DNA of 64,000 bases from Scilla litardierei (GCA_030789695.1 CM061138.1:181141051-181205050); one strand, 5' to 3'. Numbered from the stretch's first letter, positions 46,477-57,556 are shown. The notes: generated from the letters alone by a model not told the origin. Made by a program: numbers and translations.

Positions 46477-46580
46477 CATCCGTGGGCCCTCCGGGCGGGC
46501 CCGTCTTCTCTAGTGGACGTCCCCTCTGAGGCCGGGCCGTTGGCCTTTGTAATTCGGGCTGGTCCAAATTAGTCGTAACA
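46477..46580 (-). repeat. LTR of element A, part 3 (outer end)
   Basis: Ends TAGTCGTAACA on plus, so the LTR begins TGTTACGACTA on minus. This is the right boundary of the whole nest. The complete LTR is about 957 bp when its three parts are counted together. Confidence 0.7.
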
Positions 46581-46896
46581 GGGTTAAACGATCAGGACAG
46601 ATATACCCGTGTTACACTCATCGTGTTTTCTGCTTTCCGATGGATTTAAAAATACTTCTTCCGATTTCATGGAAACTCCAAAGTAAGATGTTCGGTTGCA
46701 ATAGCAATACTACTGGGAAGTCCTGTTGCTTTCCGACAAATAAAAAAAACTACAGTAGAAAGAGCAAGCACATATACAAAAGCACTATACCGCAGACTGT
46801 CTCCATTGTCTCAGCCAAGCACGATAAATACTTTAAAAACTACACTCATAAATCACAACAAACACAATTAACTAATGACGGAGATAACAGCACGTG
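46581..46896. other. Spacer between the nest and the GIL1-like gene
   Basis: AT-rich, about 316 bp. It probably holds the 3' untranslated region of the minus-strand gene. No other feature seen. Confidence 0.5.
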
Positions 46897-48488
46897 TCAA
46901 AGTCTGGGGACCAAGTAGACCCTGGCCCGAACCACCGACCCGTTACCGAGCTTGAACCCAGGCCCGACCGAGAACCCGACAACCGACCCGGCGGGCACGC
47001 GCCCGCCGGCGAACCTCACGACGCTCTCCATGTACTCGGGATGGAACTCCGCCCCCTTGCTGGCCTCGAAGTGGCTCGGCGGAGGGTCGAGGGCGAAGGC
47101 CAGCAGATGCAGCATCCACACGGCCTTGGCCATCCGCAGGTACTCGCCGTAGAACCCCGTCCTCGGGTGGGCCCCAGCCAGCACGTGCCGCCGCTGCTCG
47201 AGGCCGCCGAACAGGGACTCCTCCATTTTGGGGTGGACGATGGAGATGTACTTCTTGGCCGCGAACTTGCCGAAGTTGCAGGTGGGGAGTATGCCGAGCA
47301 GCTCGGCGGGGCCCATGGCCCGCATGTCGCGGAACTGGGCGAGGCAGGAGCGGCGGTACTCGGCAGGCTGGAGGAGGGAGGAGAGGGATCCGTCGATGTA
47401 GAACGTCTCGTTCTCGAAGCCGTGGAAGATCTTGCGGGCGACGTACGACTCCATGGCGTGCTTCGAGTGCGCTGGATCGACGCTGGGGATCATGAGGTCG
47501 TCGTCGGCGGAGGAGGAGGATTCGATGATGGAGCGGGCGGCGGCCGCGATGTCCCAGCGTGCGGTGCGCATTAAGGAGAGGAGGTTGGCGGTGAAGGATT
47601 TGGTGGCCGATTTTACTTCATCCATGCACGTGTCGAAGAGCTCCGCCGTCGGGGCGGCCACCGGCGTACCTGGGAAAAGGGGGGAATTTACTCAATCAAG
47701 GGGCTTCAGTAATGGTCAATTTCACTAAACCCCCTGAGTTTCGGACCGATTTCATTAAAACCCATAAGCCTATGAAAAGAAATATTATGATATTATGAAG
47801 GGCTATATGGCTAAAAAAACTCACTGAACCCGCTGCTGCATCCAACCCTCTTGCTGTGATGAAGCCGCCCTTTTCTCCCAGATCCCCTGGGCGTCGCCGC
47901 GCTGCAGCTGCAGCTAATCGTCATCAACTTCTCCTTCAATCCGTCGACCTCCGCCTCCTTTGCCCTCAGCTCCCTCCTCAGATCCTCGATCGCCGCCTCG
48001 TACGGCGCCACCACATCTCTCAGCGGCGGCGCCGACAAGGTCGCCGCGGCGGGACCTAGGGCACCCCTCCTGAACCGATCCCTAAGCCTCCCAAGCCTCC
48101 GTAGCTCGGCCACCACCGCCGCGTCGGCGACCCTCATCGCATCGGGGTCCCACGGGGAGTGGGCGTCCTGGAGGCTGACGTACGCCTTCTTGACCGCCGA
48201 CACCGCCCCGAAGACCTCGCCCATGAGGCCCTCCATCTCGTTCACCCTCTCCAGGATCGCGACCACCTTCTCGTCTTCCCAGATGCTGGCCATGCTCGCG
48301 ATCGCTGACGGCGACGAATCTCGGTCCGTTGTCGCTTGATCCTCCTCCTCCTCTTCTTCCCGCCTGATCCCGCCGGCTTCGGAGGAGGAGGAGGACATCG
48401 CGGCGTCGGATCCGGCGACGCGGTGGGTGAGGCAGGAGGAGGCGACGCGGTGGATGAGGTCGGAGATGTGGGCCACCTTGTTCGCCAT
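46897..48488 (-). CDS. GIL1-like protein (DUF641 family), two exons
   Basis: Exon 1 runs from ATG 48488 to 47825 and exon 2 from 47669 to the TGA at 46899-46897. The 155-bp intron (47824-47670) has GTGAGT and CCCAG ends and keeps frame. About 478 residues are predicted. Exon 1 starts MANKVAHISDLIHRVASSC, has an acidic stretch, the DUF641 signature (EMEGLMGEVFGAVSAVKKAY, DAAVVAELRRLGRLRDRFRR) and a coiled coil. Exon 2 holds the family's C-terminal block: MESYVARKIFHGFENETFY, GILPTCNFGKFAAKKY, VHPKMEESLFGGLEQRR, EFHPEYMESVVRFAGG. In Arabidopsis, GIL1 makes hypocotyls lose gravity response in red/far-red light. An in-frame ATG at 48527 is an alternative start, but MANKV is the usual family start. 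The reading frame is intact. GC-rich coding, monocot-like. Confidence 0.92.
47670..47824 (-). other. Intron of the GIL1-like gene
   Basis: AT-rich, 155 bp, GTGAGT donor and TTTTCCCAG acceptor on minus, phase 1. Confidence 0.85.
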
Positions 48489-48539
48489 TTCCCTCTTCTG
48501 CTCTCTGATCTCTGCGCTCCTGCTCAAACCACAGCAATG

Positions 48540-48800
48540 GTGATTAAAATAACTCGGTGGCTCGGTGTCAGTCGCCGTTGGACTTTTCTACTCGGACCCT
48601 GATGTGTGGGGGCCACTCCAATCTTAGATTGAGGGTGACGTGTCACCGCGACCTCCTACCTTTCTCATTTATGGGCTCGGAGGGCGCAGTCCGTTGGGCT
48701 CATCCCCTGCTTCCTGCTGCAGAGAACGGATCGGTCTCGCAGATCCCGGCCGTTAACGCTTCCGGCGACGATCCCATCGCCCTCTTTCTCCTTCCTGACA
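48540..48800. other. Upstream region of the GIL1-like gene
   Basis: Probable 5' leader and promoter of the minus-strand gene. I see no clear TATA box. Confidence 0.4.
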
Positions 48801-48852
48801 TTTAAAAAAACAAAAAAATAATAATAGCAATTGAGTCGATCAGAAGCCTCAA
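48801..48852. repeat. About 46-bp direct repeat, left copy
   Basis: The stretch AATAATAATAGCAATTGAGT..GAAGCCTCAA is repeated with small indels at 54910-54955, on the far side of the MuDR-type transposon. Confidence 0.85.
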
Positions 48853-49140
48853 TACTTATAAATACACCACACTATTTGATTTACCACACCTATATTTTTA
48901 ACATCAGATGTTCGGATTTGGAGATCCGAACGGCTCTAATACTTCTATTCTTCCGTTCGGATCTCCAAAGCCGAACAATATAATAAAATATGTATTGCGT
49001 TCAGATTTACACATCTATTTTATTTGAGCCATTCGGATCTCCAAATCCGAACATCTGATGTTAAAAATATAAGTGTGGTGAATCAAGTAATGTGGTGTAT
49101 TCATAACTTTCTGTGGTGCGAATAACAACACTCGTTTTAG
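48853..49140. mobile_element. Fold-back MITE
   Basis: Arms at 48860-48936 and 49026-49104 are inverted copies of about 77 bp. They share AAATACACCACA, ACATCAGATGTTCGG and TTTGGAGATCCGAA, among others. Inside the loop a third copy of the TTCGGATCTCCAAA motif lies at 48953-48978. Flanking GCCTCAATACT (48846-48855) and GCATCAATACT (49141-49151) may be an imperfect target duplication. There is no coding sequence. Confidence 0.8.
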
Positions 49141-49241
49141 GCATCAATACTCCAAAAAATGGGTTATTTTATAAAAGTCCCCCAAATAATAGCTTTTACT
49201 ATTTGGTCCCTTAATTTACCTAACTAACTTCAAAAGAGTCC
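49139..49241. repeat. Left terminal inverted repeat of the MULE
   Basis: Pairs with 54807-54911 with small indels. Confidence 0.9.
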
Positions 49242-50002
49242 ATTTTGAACGGTAAGTGTTAGAAATCTAACTTGGGCTAATTCGGGTAGAGTTAAAGTGT
49301 GGTTAGGGTGGGTTAACATTCGATAACATCGAATAAAACCCGTTATAATGAATTTAAGCCCATTAACCCGACCCCACTAATAAAAATGGTGGGAAATGAA
49401 TGTGAGGCGGTTGGGTTTACAAGAAAAAAACACTGAATTCTCGAGGAGAGGAGAATGGGGGAAAATGAAATCGAAGGGGAGATCAAGGGCGACAACGGGT
49501 TGAGCAAGCCCTAGATAACGTAGAGGAGGAGATCATGCCATAGAGAGCAGAAGCAGCATATCAAGGTATGTAGTTGCTTTGATTGAGTTAATTTTTTGGT
49601 GTTTAAGTAATACAACCCAAAAAATGTTAGCCCTGGAAATCTAAAGGGTGGAGGAAGCACGAAAGTTAGCATTGTGAAGGAGAGATGAGGGTGGCACGGT
49701 GACACAATTTTATGGACAGTTGTTGGGTGAAATAATGAAATTTGGTAGGGTTTTCATGTTGCAGGTGTTGTGAAGCTGCTAAATGAAACGGTGCGAAATT
49801 GAACACATTTCATTGACTGAAGTAGACTAAAGAAAAGCAAGGCAAGTATTCTTGTTTGTTGAGTTCAAATCAGTCAATATTATAAGTATCCATGCATTCA
49901 ATTAAAAGTGATTTCAAAGTTAATTAAACATTATTCTAAGCATGCATGCATGTTATTCTCCTTTATTGTGGTAAGCAGTTAATATTCATTACACAAATTA
50001 CA

Positions 50003-53000
50003 TGGAGTTAGAAGGGAGAGATGAGTTGGAGGCTGATGTGATAGAGGTAGTTGTCAAGTATGGTGGATGATGGAAGGCTATTCCAAGAACAAACAGGAAG
50101 AAGTATGAATCTGGTAGGCAGAAGACAGTTAGGGTAGAGAAGACTGTTACATTGAAGGGCATGTCAGATATGATTCATGAATTTTACCCCATAGCAAAAG
50201 GCCAGAGAATGAAGCTGTCTTATGCGGTTCCAGCATCAAACCCTAAGTTGTGTAAGGCCATAAATTCTGATAGGGATTTGGGGCAAATACTCTCAAAAGT
50301 GAAGAAATTAGAGGTGTATATTACAGTGGATGGGGCAAGAAATGTGCACCCTATTGGTACATCTGGGAGGAGATATAACACCAAAAAGGCTTCCAGCAAT
50401 AGCAGCAACAAAGTTAAAAGTGCCGAAGAAATAATGAATCAATAAATGTCAGGTTCTGATGAAGAATTCTCATGGGATGAGGATGACAAGTATGTCAATG
50501 AAGACGATGGATTGACTGATGTGATAGTGGATGAGATAGGTCATCAGTTGGGATAGAGAATGAGGAGATATACAGTGACCAAGCAGATGATTGTTACTCT
50601 GAGGGTGAATATCATTCAGTTGCCAGCAGTGAGACAGAGGACAATGATGAAAATGAAGAAATTGACATAGTTGATGATCTGGATGGAGCTGTGTGCGATG
50701 TGAACTATCAAGACCCTGAAATTCAGGTTGGCAAAAGATTTCAGGACAAAGCAGAGTTAAAGTATTGCCTTCAACAGCATTCAGTAAAAAGAAATTTTAA
50801 TTTCAAACATTTGAAGAATGACTTGAAAAGGGTTGTTATAAAATGCACAGCTGAAAATTGCCCATGGTATTTGAGAGCTAAAAGGCTATATGATGGAGTG
50901 ACATATGAAATTTCAAAGCTAGTGACTACTCATTCTTGTACATGTATTAACAAGGTTGACAATATTCAGAGTTCAGCTAGGTGGATTGCTAGAAACATCC
51001 TACCAAATGTAAAGGCAAATCCAAATATAACACCCAATGAAATAGTTGGCATCATCCATCAGAAGTATGAGCTGATTGTGTCTTACAGCAAGGCTTGGAG
51101 GGCAAGAGAGGTTGCTAAGGAAGAAATATTTGGGATGGTTGAAGACTCATATGAGTATGCTGAGGATTTAATGGCTGAGTTATTGAAGAGAAACCCTGGT
51201 AGCTGGATACAGGTTGACAAAGAAGAAGATAACTCATTCAAGAGGATGTTTGTTAGTTTGAAGCCTTGCATAGAGGGATTCAAAAGTGGTTGTAGGAAGT
51301 TCATTGGTCTTGATGCTTGTCATCTACGAAGCAAATACTTGGGCATGTTAATGTATGCAACAGCACTTGATGGGAATAATGGTCTATACCCAGTTGCATT
51401 TGCAGTGGTTGAAGTGGAAAGCTATTCCTTATGGTGGTGGTTTATGCTGAATCTAGATATTACCTTTGAGGGAGGGCTGGCAGAGATATGTTTTATTTCA
51501 GATCAAGAAAATGGGTTATATCAAGCAGCAAAGGAGGTGTTCCCCAAAGCAGAACATAAGGTTTGTATGAGGCATTTTTGGACATCTTTTAAGAAGAGAT
51601 GGCCTGGTGATTTTTATGAACAAACATTATGGGATGCTGCAAGATCCTTTTCATGGGATGAGCTGAAGAGCAACATGGCTTTGTTGGCAGCAACTTCAAT
51701 GGATGCCTTCAATGAGATGGTGGCAGAGAAGAGGTATAAGTGGTCTAGATCTCAGTTCTCAACAGCATCCAAAAATCATTACATAACAAATAATTTATCT
51801 GAGTCTTTCAATGCTTGGGTGTTAGACGCCAGATATTTCGCTGCTGTTGATTTGGTTGACAAAATTAGGGTTCAAATTATGACAAAGTTTGAGCTAAGGA
51901 GAAAACTGGCAAGTAGGTGGAAGGGGTTGTTAGTCCCATACGCAGAAAGATATATACAAGATATAACCAGACGATTGGGTACATGGATTGTTAGAAGATC
52001 TGCTGATGGAAAGAAGGCTGAGGTGGAGAATGCACATATGAGGAGGGACATTGATCTGGATGAGGGGACATGTTCATGTGGTAGATGGCAGCTTACATGG
52101 TTACCATGTATACATGTGGCCAATCTTATTGGCACAATAAGAAATGCGAAATGGGAGTCTTTTTGTGATGAGGCTTTCTATGTATAGAGGTATACAAAAA
52201 TAACAAATATGTTTGCTTGTTGTCATTACTCTTAATGTAAGTTAACAATCATTTATATATGTTTTCTATGTCTTGTATGCCATTATTAATAGGTACAAAG
52301 ATGCATATGCCTTTTCTGTGAATACTCTACCATCAAAAGACCAATGGGTTAGGAAATTCAAACAGTATACAATAGGTCCTCCTAAGTCACAAAGGCCAAG
52401 AGGGAGGCCAAAGAAGAAGAGAATCAAGGGCAGTGATGAACATGAAGCAAGTGGAGTGAGAAAGAGAATTCATAGATCCACAAGATGTGGGAATTTGGGA
52501 CATCATAAAAATGCTTGCAAGGAACCACTTAGAGCAGCTGCAACTACCCCAAAGCCTACTCATGCTGCTAATCCAACTCCCACAGCTATCCCAACTCCTG
52601 CAGCTGCCACAACCCAAGCTCCTGCAGCTTCCCCTGCTCCTGAAGTTGCCACAACTCATGCAGTTGACAAAAAAGTTAACAATTCAAGGTATAATCATTT
52701 TATTTTCTAAATATGACACAGAATATTATATGTCTAACAACTGCTCTAATTTTTCTATTTAGGGTAACAAGAGGTAGAGGTAGAGGGAGAATGGCTGTTG
52801 AAAGAGTAAGAGTTGAGAATATAAACCTAGATTTGTATGTGCATGAAGGAAGTTCTGTGTCAGCAACCGGCAGTTTGAAAGGTAGGGGAAGAGGAAAAAA
52901 ACAGTTAATTCTGTTGGCAGTACTCAGCTTCAGAATCAATCAGAAACTACTGCAGAAAGGCTTACAAGGAGGCTTGATGAAGCATTTTTAAGCTTGAGAA

Positions 53001-53290
53001 AGGCATCAAGGGATGAGCATGTATCAAAGTCAGATATGCAGCAGCCTTCTGGGACTTTGAACATGACACATGTTGCCACATCAGAAACAGAGCAGCCTCT
53101 ACATGGAGCATGGAACATTGAGCAAGCAGAATTGACCATGTTTACTGAACATGAATCAGGAGATGTGAACATGGTGCAACAGCAGCAGCAGCTTCATGTA
53201 GAATTTGGGTCACAAACATCAGTAACTGTCCCCAAGAGTCAATGCAGAGGTAAAAGGTTACATATGCGTGGGAAACATCCATCAAAATAG
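50003..53290 (+). pseudogene. MuDR-type transposase, three exons, mutated
   Basis: The frame starts near ATG 50003 and holds an N-terminal domain, an acidic region, and then the long open stretch 50691-52187. This carries the MuDR zinc domain (ELKYCLQQHSV, CTAENCPWYLRAKRLYDG), the catalytic DDE-type core (FIGLDACHLRSKYLGML, CFISDQENGL, CMRHFWTSF) and a SWIM zinc finger (CSCGRWQLTWLPCIHVAN). Introns 52190-52292 and 52689-52762 have proper GT/AG ends. The later exons hold a basic AT-hook-like stretch (RPRGRPKKKR), a partial zinc knuckle (RCGNLGHHKNAC) and an Ala/Pro/Thr-rich region. Stops at about 50069, 50443 and 52185, and frame changes near 50550 and 52900, make this copy inactive. Confidence 0.9.
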
Positions 53291-53529
53291 CCCTGTAGGA
53301 TATATGGGTGTGTTATGTTTCATTTTGGGTGCTATGTTACATGTCTCATTTTGGGTGTTTATTACTACTCTGTTTAATTATGGAGTTCTGTGCTATGGTT
53401 GATGATGGGTTAGCAACAACATGCTTACAAGTACAACGTATCATGTGATTGACATTTTGTGGGTGACATATTATAAGCATGAAAAATACATGCCTGTTAA
53501 GGGCTCAAAATATGATATAACATGGCCAT

Positions 53530-53575
53530 GTTTCATTTTGTAATGTTTCATTTTGTAATGTTTCATTTTGTGTTA
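53530..53575. repeat. Short tandem repeat TGTTTCATTTTGTAA
   Basis: Three copies of a 15-bp unit downstream of the transposase gene. Confidence 0.8.
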
Positions 53576-53846
53576 ATGTCTGTGTTTCAGTTTGTCATGT
53601 TTCATTGTGGTGGCTGCATTCGTTACTTGCATTCGTTTCAGTAATATTAAAGTTCTGTGTATATTAATTTCAAGTACAAGTCACAACATGATTTGTTACT
53701 TGCATTTTGTTGTTAGATGGTTGCATATGCAAGTATTCATCCTCACATGATATTTGCATATTGTTTATTCTTTGCATGTATACATATTGTACCATGTTTG
53801 ATGTATCAGGTATTATGTATTCATCCCAATATATACACATATTGAT

Positions 53847-53938
53847 TGCTATTATTGCTGCTATTGTTTCCATTGTGGCTGTTATTGTTTCCATTGTGGC
53901 TGCTATTGTTTCCATGTAGCAGCTATTGTTTCCAATTT
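53847..53938. repeat. Tandem repeat of about 24 bp (GCTATTGTTTCCATTGTG)
   Basis: About four copies of GCTGCTATTGTTTCCATTGTG-type units between the two convergent genes of the MULE. Confidence 0.8.
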
Positions 53939-54183
53939 CTGAGCACACAAGCCTGTATTCATCCCCATTTCATCACACAATATACACAGTTGCCACATCA
54001 CACATTATCACATCCTTTAACAAATCACATCATATTTTTTCATTTTTTCAGATACACAACTGCTACATCACTCACTCTCCCATGTTCCACATTACACACT
54101 CTCTCTAGCATAGAACAAGAACCCCTAGATATGTTGATACATCTCAGACTTGATCCACAAATTACAGTCTCACTCTAGCATTC

Positions 54184-54609
54184 TCATACCATAGACTTGA
54201 ACAAAACACAAACAATTATAACAATGCAGAGTACTCTTAACTGGAACACAACTTTAGCAATGTCATCCCTTAAGCACCCAATCTCCTTTCTGACTTTGAT
54301 GAATTCATTATGCAAGCCATTCACCCATTCAAAGAACCCGCAACCCCTATCATTTGGACTTTTATATCTTGGACATCCATAGAACAAGAACCCCTTGTTA
54401 TCACCCTTTATACTGGTCACCACAGAGCATGGGAACCCACAAAAGCACGTCTTAGGACTGGCCTGCTGATCAGCACCATGGGCAGCCATTGCATCGCTTG
54501 CAGAGCTTGAGGTATCGTACGATCTTGTCATTTTCTTTGCTGGAGAATATGCTGCTTTCATTTGCTCTCTCTGATTTGATCTGGGGGAAGAGGAAGATAG
54601 GGAGATCAA
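54184..54609 (-). CDS. Small GRF-type zinc-finger protein with C-terminal membrane segment, inside the MULE
   Basis: 141 residues, intact. The N-terminus is Ser-rich. The zinc finger CFCGFPCSVVTS..FLFYGCPRYKSP..CGFFEWVNG (about residues 56-100) has the cysteine pattern and FFEW ending of GRF zinc fingers; the central GRF letters are changed to GFL. A coiled stretch follows, then a hydrophobic C-terminus, LRVLCIVIIVCVLF. GRF fingers bind nucleic acid. The gene faces the transposase gene and lies just inside the right terminal repeat, so it is probably part of the transposon and not a host gene. Its role is unknown. Alternative starts exist at internal ATGs. Confidence 0.75.
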   Translation of the reverse strand: MISLSSSSPRSNQREQMKAAYSPAKKMTRSYDTSSSASDAMAAHGADQQASPKTCFCGFPCSVVTSIKGDNKGFLFYGCPRYKSPNDRGCGFFEWVNGLHNEFIKVRKEIGCLRDDIAKVVFQLRVLCIVIIVCVLFKSMV

Positions 54610-54806
54610 ATTTTAGTGATGTTGGGTTTTCTTCCTCGATTTTCTTGTTGGAGATCTGCATATGACATTGGGGTTTTATGGGTTCGCGTGTTATGACCGT
54701 TGAGAATGAACTGTTGTGGCTAAGGAGGAAGAAAGGTTGAAGGGCATAACGGTCATAACACTTTTTCCGTCAGATTAGATGGAATATTCTCTTGATATTT
54801 AACCAA

Positions 54807-54911
54807 GGGACTCTTTTGGAGTTAGTTATGTAAATTAAGGGACCAAAATGATTAAAGCTATTATTTGGGGGACTCTTTTAAAATAACCCATTTTGGGGGG
54901 ACTTATGCCTT
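54807..54911. repeat. Right terminal inverted repeat of the MULE
   Basis: Reverse complement of the left repeat, with small indels. Confidence 0.9.
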
Positions 54912-54955
54912 AAAAAACCCAAAATAATAATAGCAATGAGTCGATCAAGCCTCAA
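54910..54955. repeat. About 46-bp direct repeat, right copy
   Basis: Matches 48801-48852 (AATAATAATAGCAAT, GAGTCGATCA, AGCCTCAA). Confidence 0.85.
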
Positions 54956-55792
54956 ATGAGCTGGGCCGTATGTGCACATAAATTTTGCTCACCGGTGCAG
55001 GAGCCGGTCGAAGCTGAAGACAGGCGCGACAACATCGCAGCTGATGGATCAAAGCAAGCGAGAGACTGAGATTTTTTTCCTGAAGTGAAAAGGCCCAGCG
55101 ATGGCTGAGCTGATTAAAAGGCACTGTTTCAGGCGGAGAGACGGACACGTGTCGTGATGGGATTTTTTGGCCACCCCCGGCTCCCTCATGCCGACTGGAC
55201 TGCTGTTAAGATATCTCGTATCATGGGGTGTTGGAGTTTGTTCACTTGCTCGTTGTTTGCACGGCAATGATTGTAGCCTTTTTGTTTCAACTTGGCAGGC
55301 ATGATTGTACTTATTATGTGCTTTTAATCAGGTTTTGAAACCATATTGGGCCAGATTTTTAGGGCCTATACCCAAGTTGAGCCTCGGGCCCGTGCATTAT
55401 GTTATACGCGTGCCGGCGGCAAAAATACGGGAACCGGAATTATAAACTTAAGCCTAGCTTCCCACTAGGGGTGGTAAAATGAATCCGACCCGACCTAACC
55501 CCGACCTCTTTAACTGGATATGGGGTGAGTTCTAATTGGATCGGGTAGAATCCGGTCTGCTGCGGGTTTGACTCGCTGACCCGGGTTCACCCAGATTTTA
55601 TATGTTTTACTTAATATTTTTTATTTATGTTTATATAACAATATTGGAATCCAAACCATAATTGGGGGGTTTGGTTAGGGTGTTTGAATTGTATAGTTCT
55701 TCTTTAAGCGATATTGGTTTCGAATTCCTATACTGTCAATTTTTTTGCGGCAGGTTTCAAATCTTAATTTTAAATTTACATAAATAATATAA
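54956..55792. other. Intergenic region, no gene seen
   Basis: Mixed composition. About 55466-55600 holds pyrimidine-rich GACCCGACCTAACCC-type sequence common in degraded plant repeats. Confidence 0.5.
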
Positions 55793-57105
55793 TGTACGTT
55801 ACGGCCTTAAGACCAGCCCAGAGAATAAATGCCCATATATTGAAGCCCAAGCGAACAGCTTTCTGACAACCACGAATGAAAACAAGCCAGAACAGGAAGC
55901 TTGCCCGGCACTAGGAAGCTCGCCTTACTAAGTGGTAAGCTCGCCAACATAGTCAAGAGAAGAGCTCACCCGCTGATCGCGCGGAAGGCTCGTCAGCCTA
56001 GCGAGGAAGAAGCTCGCCTACTCTCCACCCAAAAAAGCATGGCCAAAGAAAGACTTGGGACGCCAAGTTCTGACGCCGAGCTTGGCTCACTCCGGCTGCG
56101 ACCTACCAGGCACAAATACCTCTGACATAGTGACGTCGGGCCACCTACGACTCCAATTAATACCAGAGGTTAAGAGCTGCTGCGGGTCAAATCCGACTAA
56201 CAATAAGATTTGTAGTTAATGGAAATCACGGATACAATGATTACAAGTTTTGGTTTGATGGCGAGGTTAGCACGACCCGGAACACGCTTTGGGGGGTGAA
56301 GGATCCAAGGTCGCCTGAAGGTCGCCCAAGATCACCGTCTCCTAATAGCTGAGGCGAGCTTCCTGTGACAATAGCAACTCGTCAGAAAGGCGGGGTTGGC
56401 TGTCAACCCGTAGCCTCTCCGATGCTTAAGTCAGTGGGTGACTTGAAATGAGTGTGTCGGACACGCTTGGCGATCTTAAGGTAGATCAGCGAAGTGTGGC
56501 GAGCTTATGAGGAAGGCACGGCTATGTGGGAGATATCCGACCTTAAATATTGAAAAAGAGTTAGAGATCTTAACTGACTAACCCCCTCTATGGAGGCAAG
56601 AGGGGGGTATTTATAGGGTCGAGAGTCGGTTGCTCGACATCTTATCAGCTGTCGCGTCTGCTTAATTGGAGGAGAAGTGATGGGTCGGCAGGGTGCGTCA
56701 GAGATATTTATGCCTTAATGGGTGTCAACCGGTGTCAGACGCATTAATGAGACGCGATGGACGGCCATCAGTTCTTGCCCTTAACATATGGCATTAATGA
56801 GGTGTATATGGCCCTACGTCACCATGTCAGAGATATTTACGCTAGGCCGCCCTTGGGGAGAGTCAAGCTCGGCAACCAAGCTTGGTACCTTCGGACCATC
56901 TGACCATGCTTCATACGGGGGGAGTGGGTGACCTTGATAGTCCACCCTAAGGGCGAGCTTGTTGCTTGGCGAGGCGAGCTTCCCTGACTAGAGGCGATCT
57001 TTCGTTCGGGCTAGTGCCTCTTCCAGATGGTCGGAGAGCTGTTCGCCTGGGCTCTCAGTGTATGTGGACCTCAATTATGTGGGCTTGCCTTAAGGCCGTA
57101 ACAAT
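55793..57105 (-). mobile_element. Probable solo LTR, minus orientation
   Basis: Starts TGTACGTTACGGCCTTAAG and ends CTTAAGGCCGTAACA on plus, so both ends carry GTTACGGCCTTAAG in inverted orientation. A minus-strand TATA box (CTATAAATACCCCCC, about 56590-56610) fits an LTR promoter. No primer site or coding domain belongs to it. A clear TSD was not found. It may also be one LTR of an element that has otherwise been lost. Confidence 0.5.
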
Positions 57106-57388
57106 TGTCCCATCATTCGAGCTCGAAATGACAAGCATGGCTCAGCTCGGATGACATGTCGCACTCGCGTCGATTGAGGGTTGGTCGGCAGCATTTAATT
57201 CGATCTGACTGTCGGATCTTGAAGGTTATGATGGCGATTCGGTGATGGGGAGAATTCGAGGAGTCCATCCGCTCAGAAAGTGACACTTGGCTGACGTGAT
57301 TGGGGGGAGAAGTTGAGGCACCAGCCCAATCCTGCTCAGATCTCGCCACGTGGCCCACGTCTGACGGCTGAGATCTCCCCACTCTTCC

Positions 57389-57396
57389 TATAAAAA
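57389..57396 (+). promoter_or_regulatory. TATA box before the gypsy-type transposase-like gene
   Basis: TATAAAAA at 57389, about 170 bp before the first ATG. A GC-rich leader follows. A CACGTGG G-box is at about 57350. Confidence 0.65.
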
Positions 57397-57556
57397 GAAA
57401 CGGAGGGGCAGCGAGAGAGGACTTTCTCACAAATTTTCAAAATTTCGACTTCCCCCTTCGTTGTAGAGAGCAGCTACCGTCATTTTCCGTCGTCCGTTCG
57501 CAACCGTCGGAGCTCTGGTCATCTTCTTTGCTCTAGGTACTCTCTCGATCCGTCCG

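Larger units (their letters stand above)
1..46580 (-). mobile_element. Element A: non-autonomous Tat-like gypsy retrotransposon, host of the nest
   Basis: This is the outermost layer of the nest, read on the minus strand. Its LTR runs from 46580 leftward and ends at 22408, but is split by two later elements. Past the LTR, on minus, comes a short motif (GGCGTCGTCTGTGGGA) that resembles the post-LTR motif of the other Tat element at 33607. A gag gene (22357 to 20797) and a 95-bp tandem array (20440-20277, continuing at 556-1) follow. No protease, RT or integrase is visible between gag and the array, so it looks like a gag-only derivative. The second LTR is left of the window, so length and TSD cannot be checked. 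The layering is directly supported by the TSDs of the elements inside it. Confidence 0.75.
49139..54911 (+). mobile_element. MuDR-type transposon (MULE) with transposase and GRF gene
   Basis: Long terminal inverted repeats at 49139-49241 and 54807-54911 share AATGGGTTATTTTA, AGTCCCCCAAATAATAGCTT, GGTCCCTTAATTTAC and AAAAGAGTCC. Within are a MuDR-type transposase gene on plus and a convergent small GRF-zinc-finger gene on minus. The overall plan resembles maize MuDR, where two genes converge. A 9-bp TSD is not evident. Confidence 0.9.

Noticed and set aside
557..46580. Endogenous plant pararetrovirus
   Set aside because: All RT regions are accompanied by integrase, LTRs and TSDs, which fit gypsy or copia retrotransposons.
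46894..47574. 226-residue frame on plus
   Set aside because: It is the antisense of the GIL1-like second exon.
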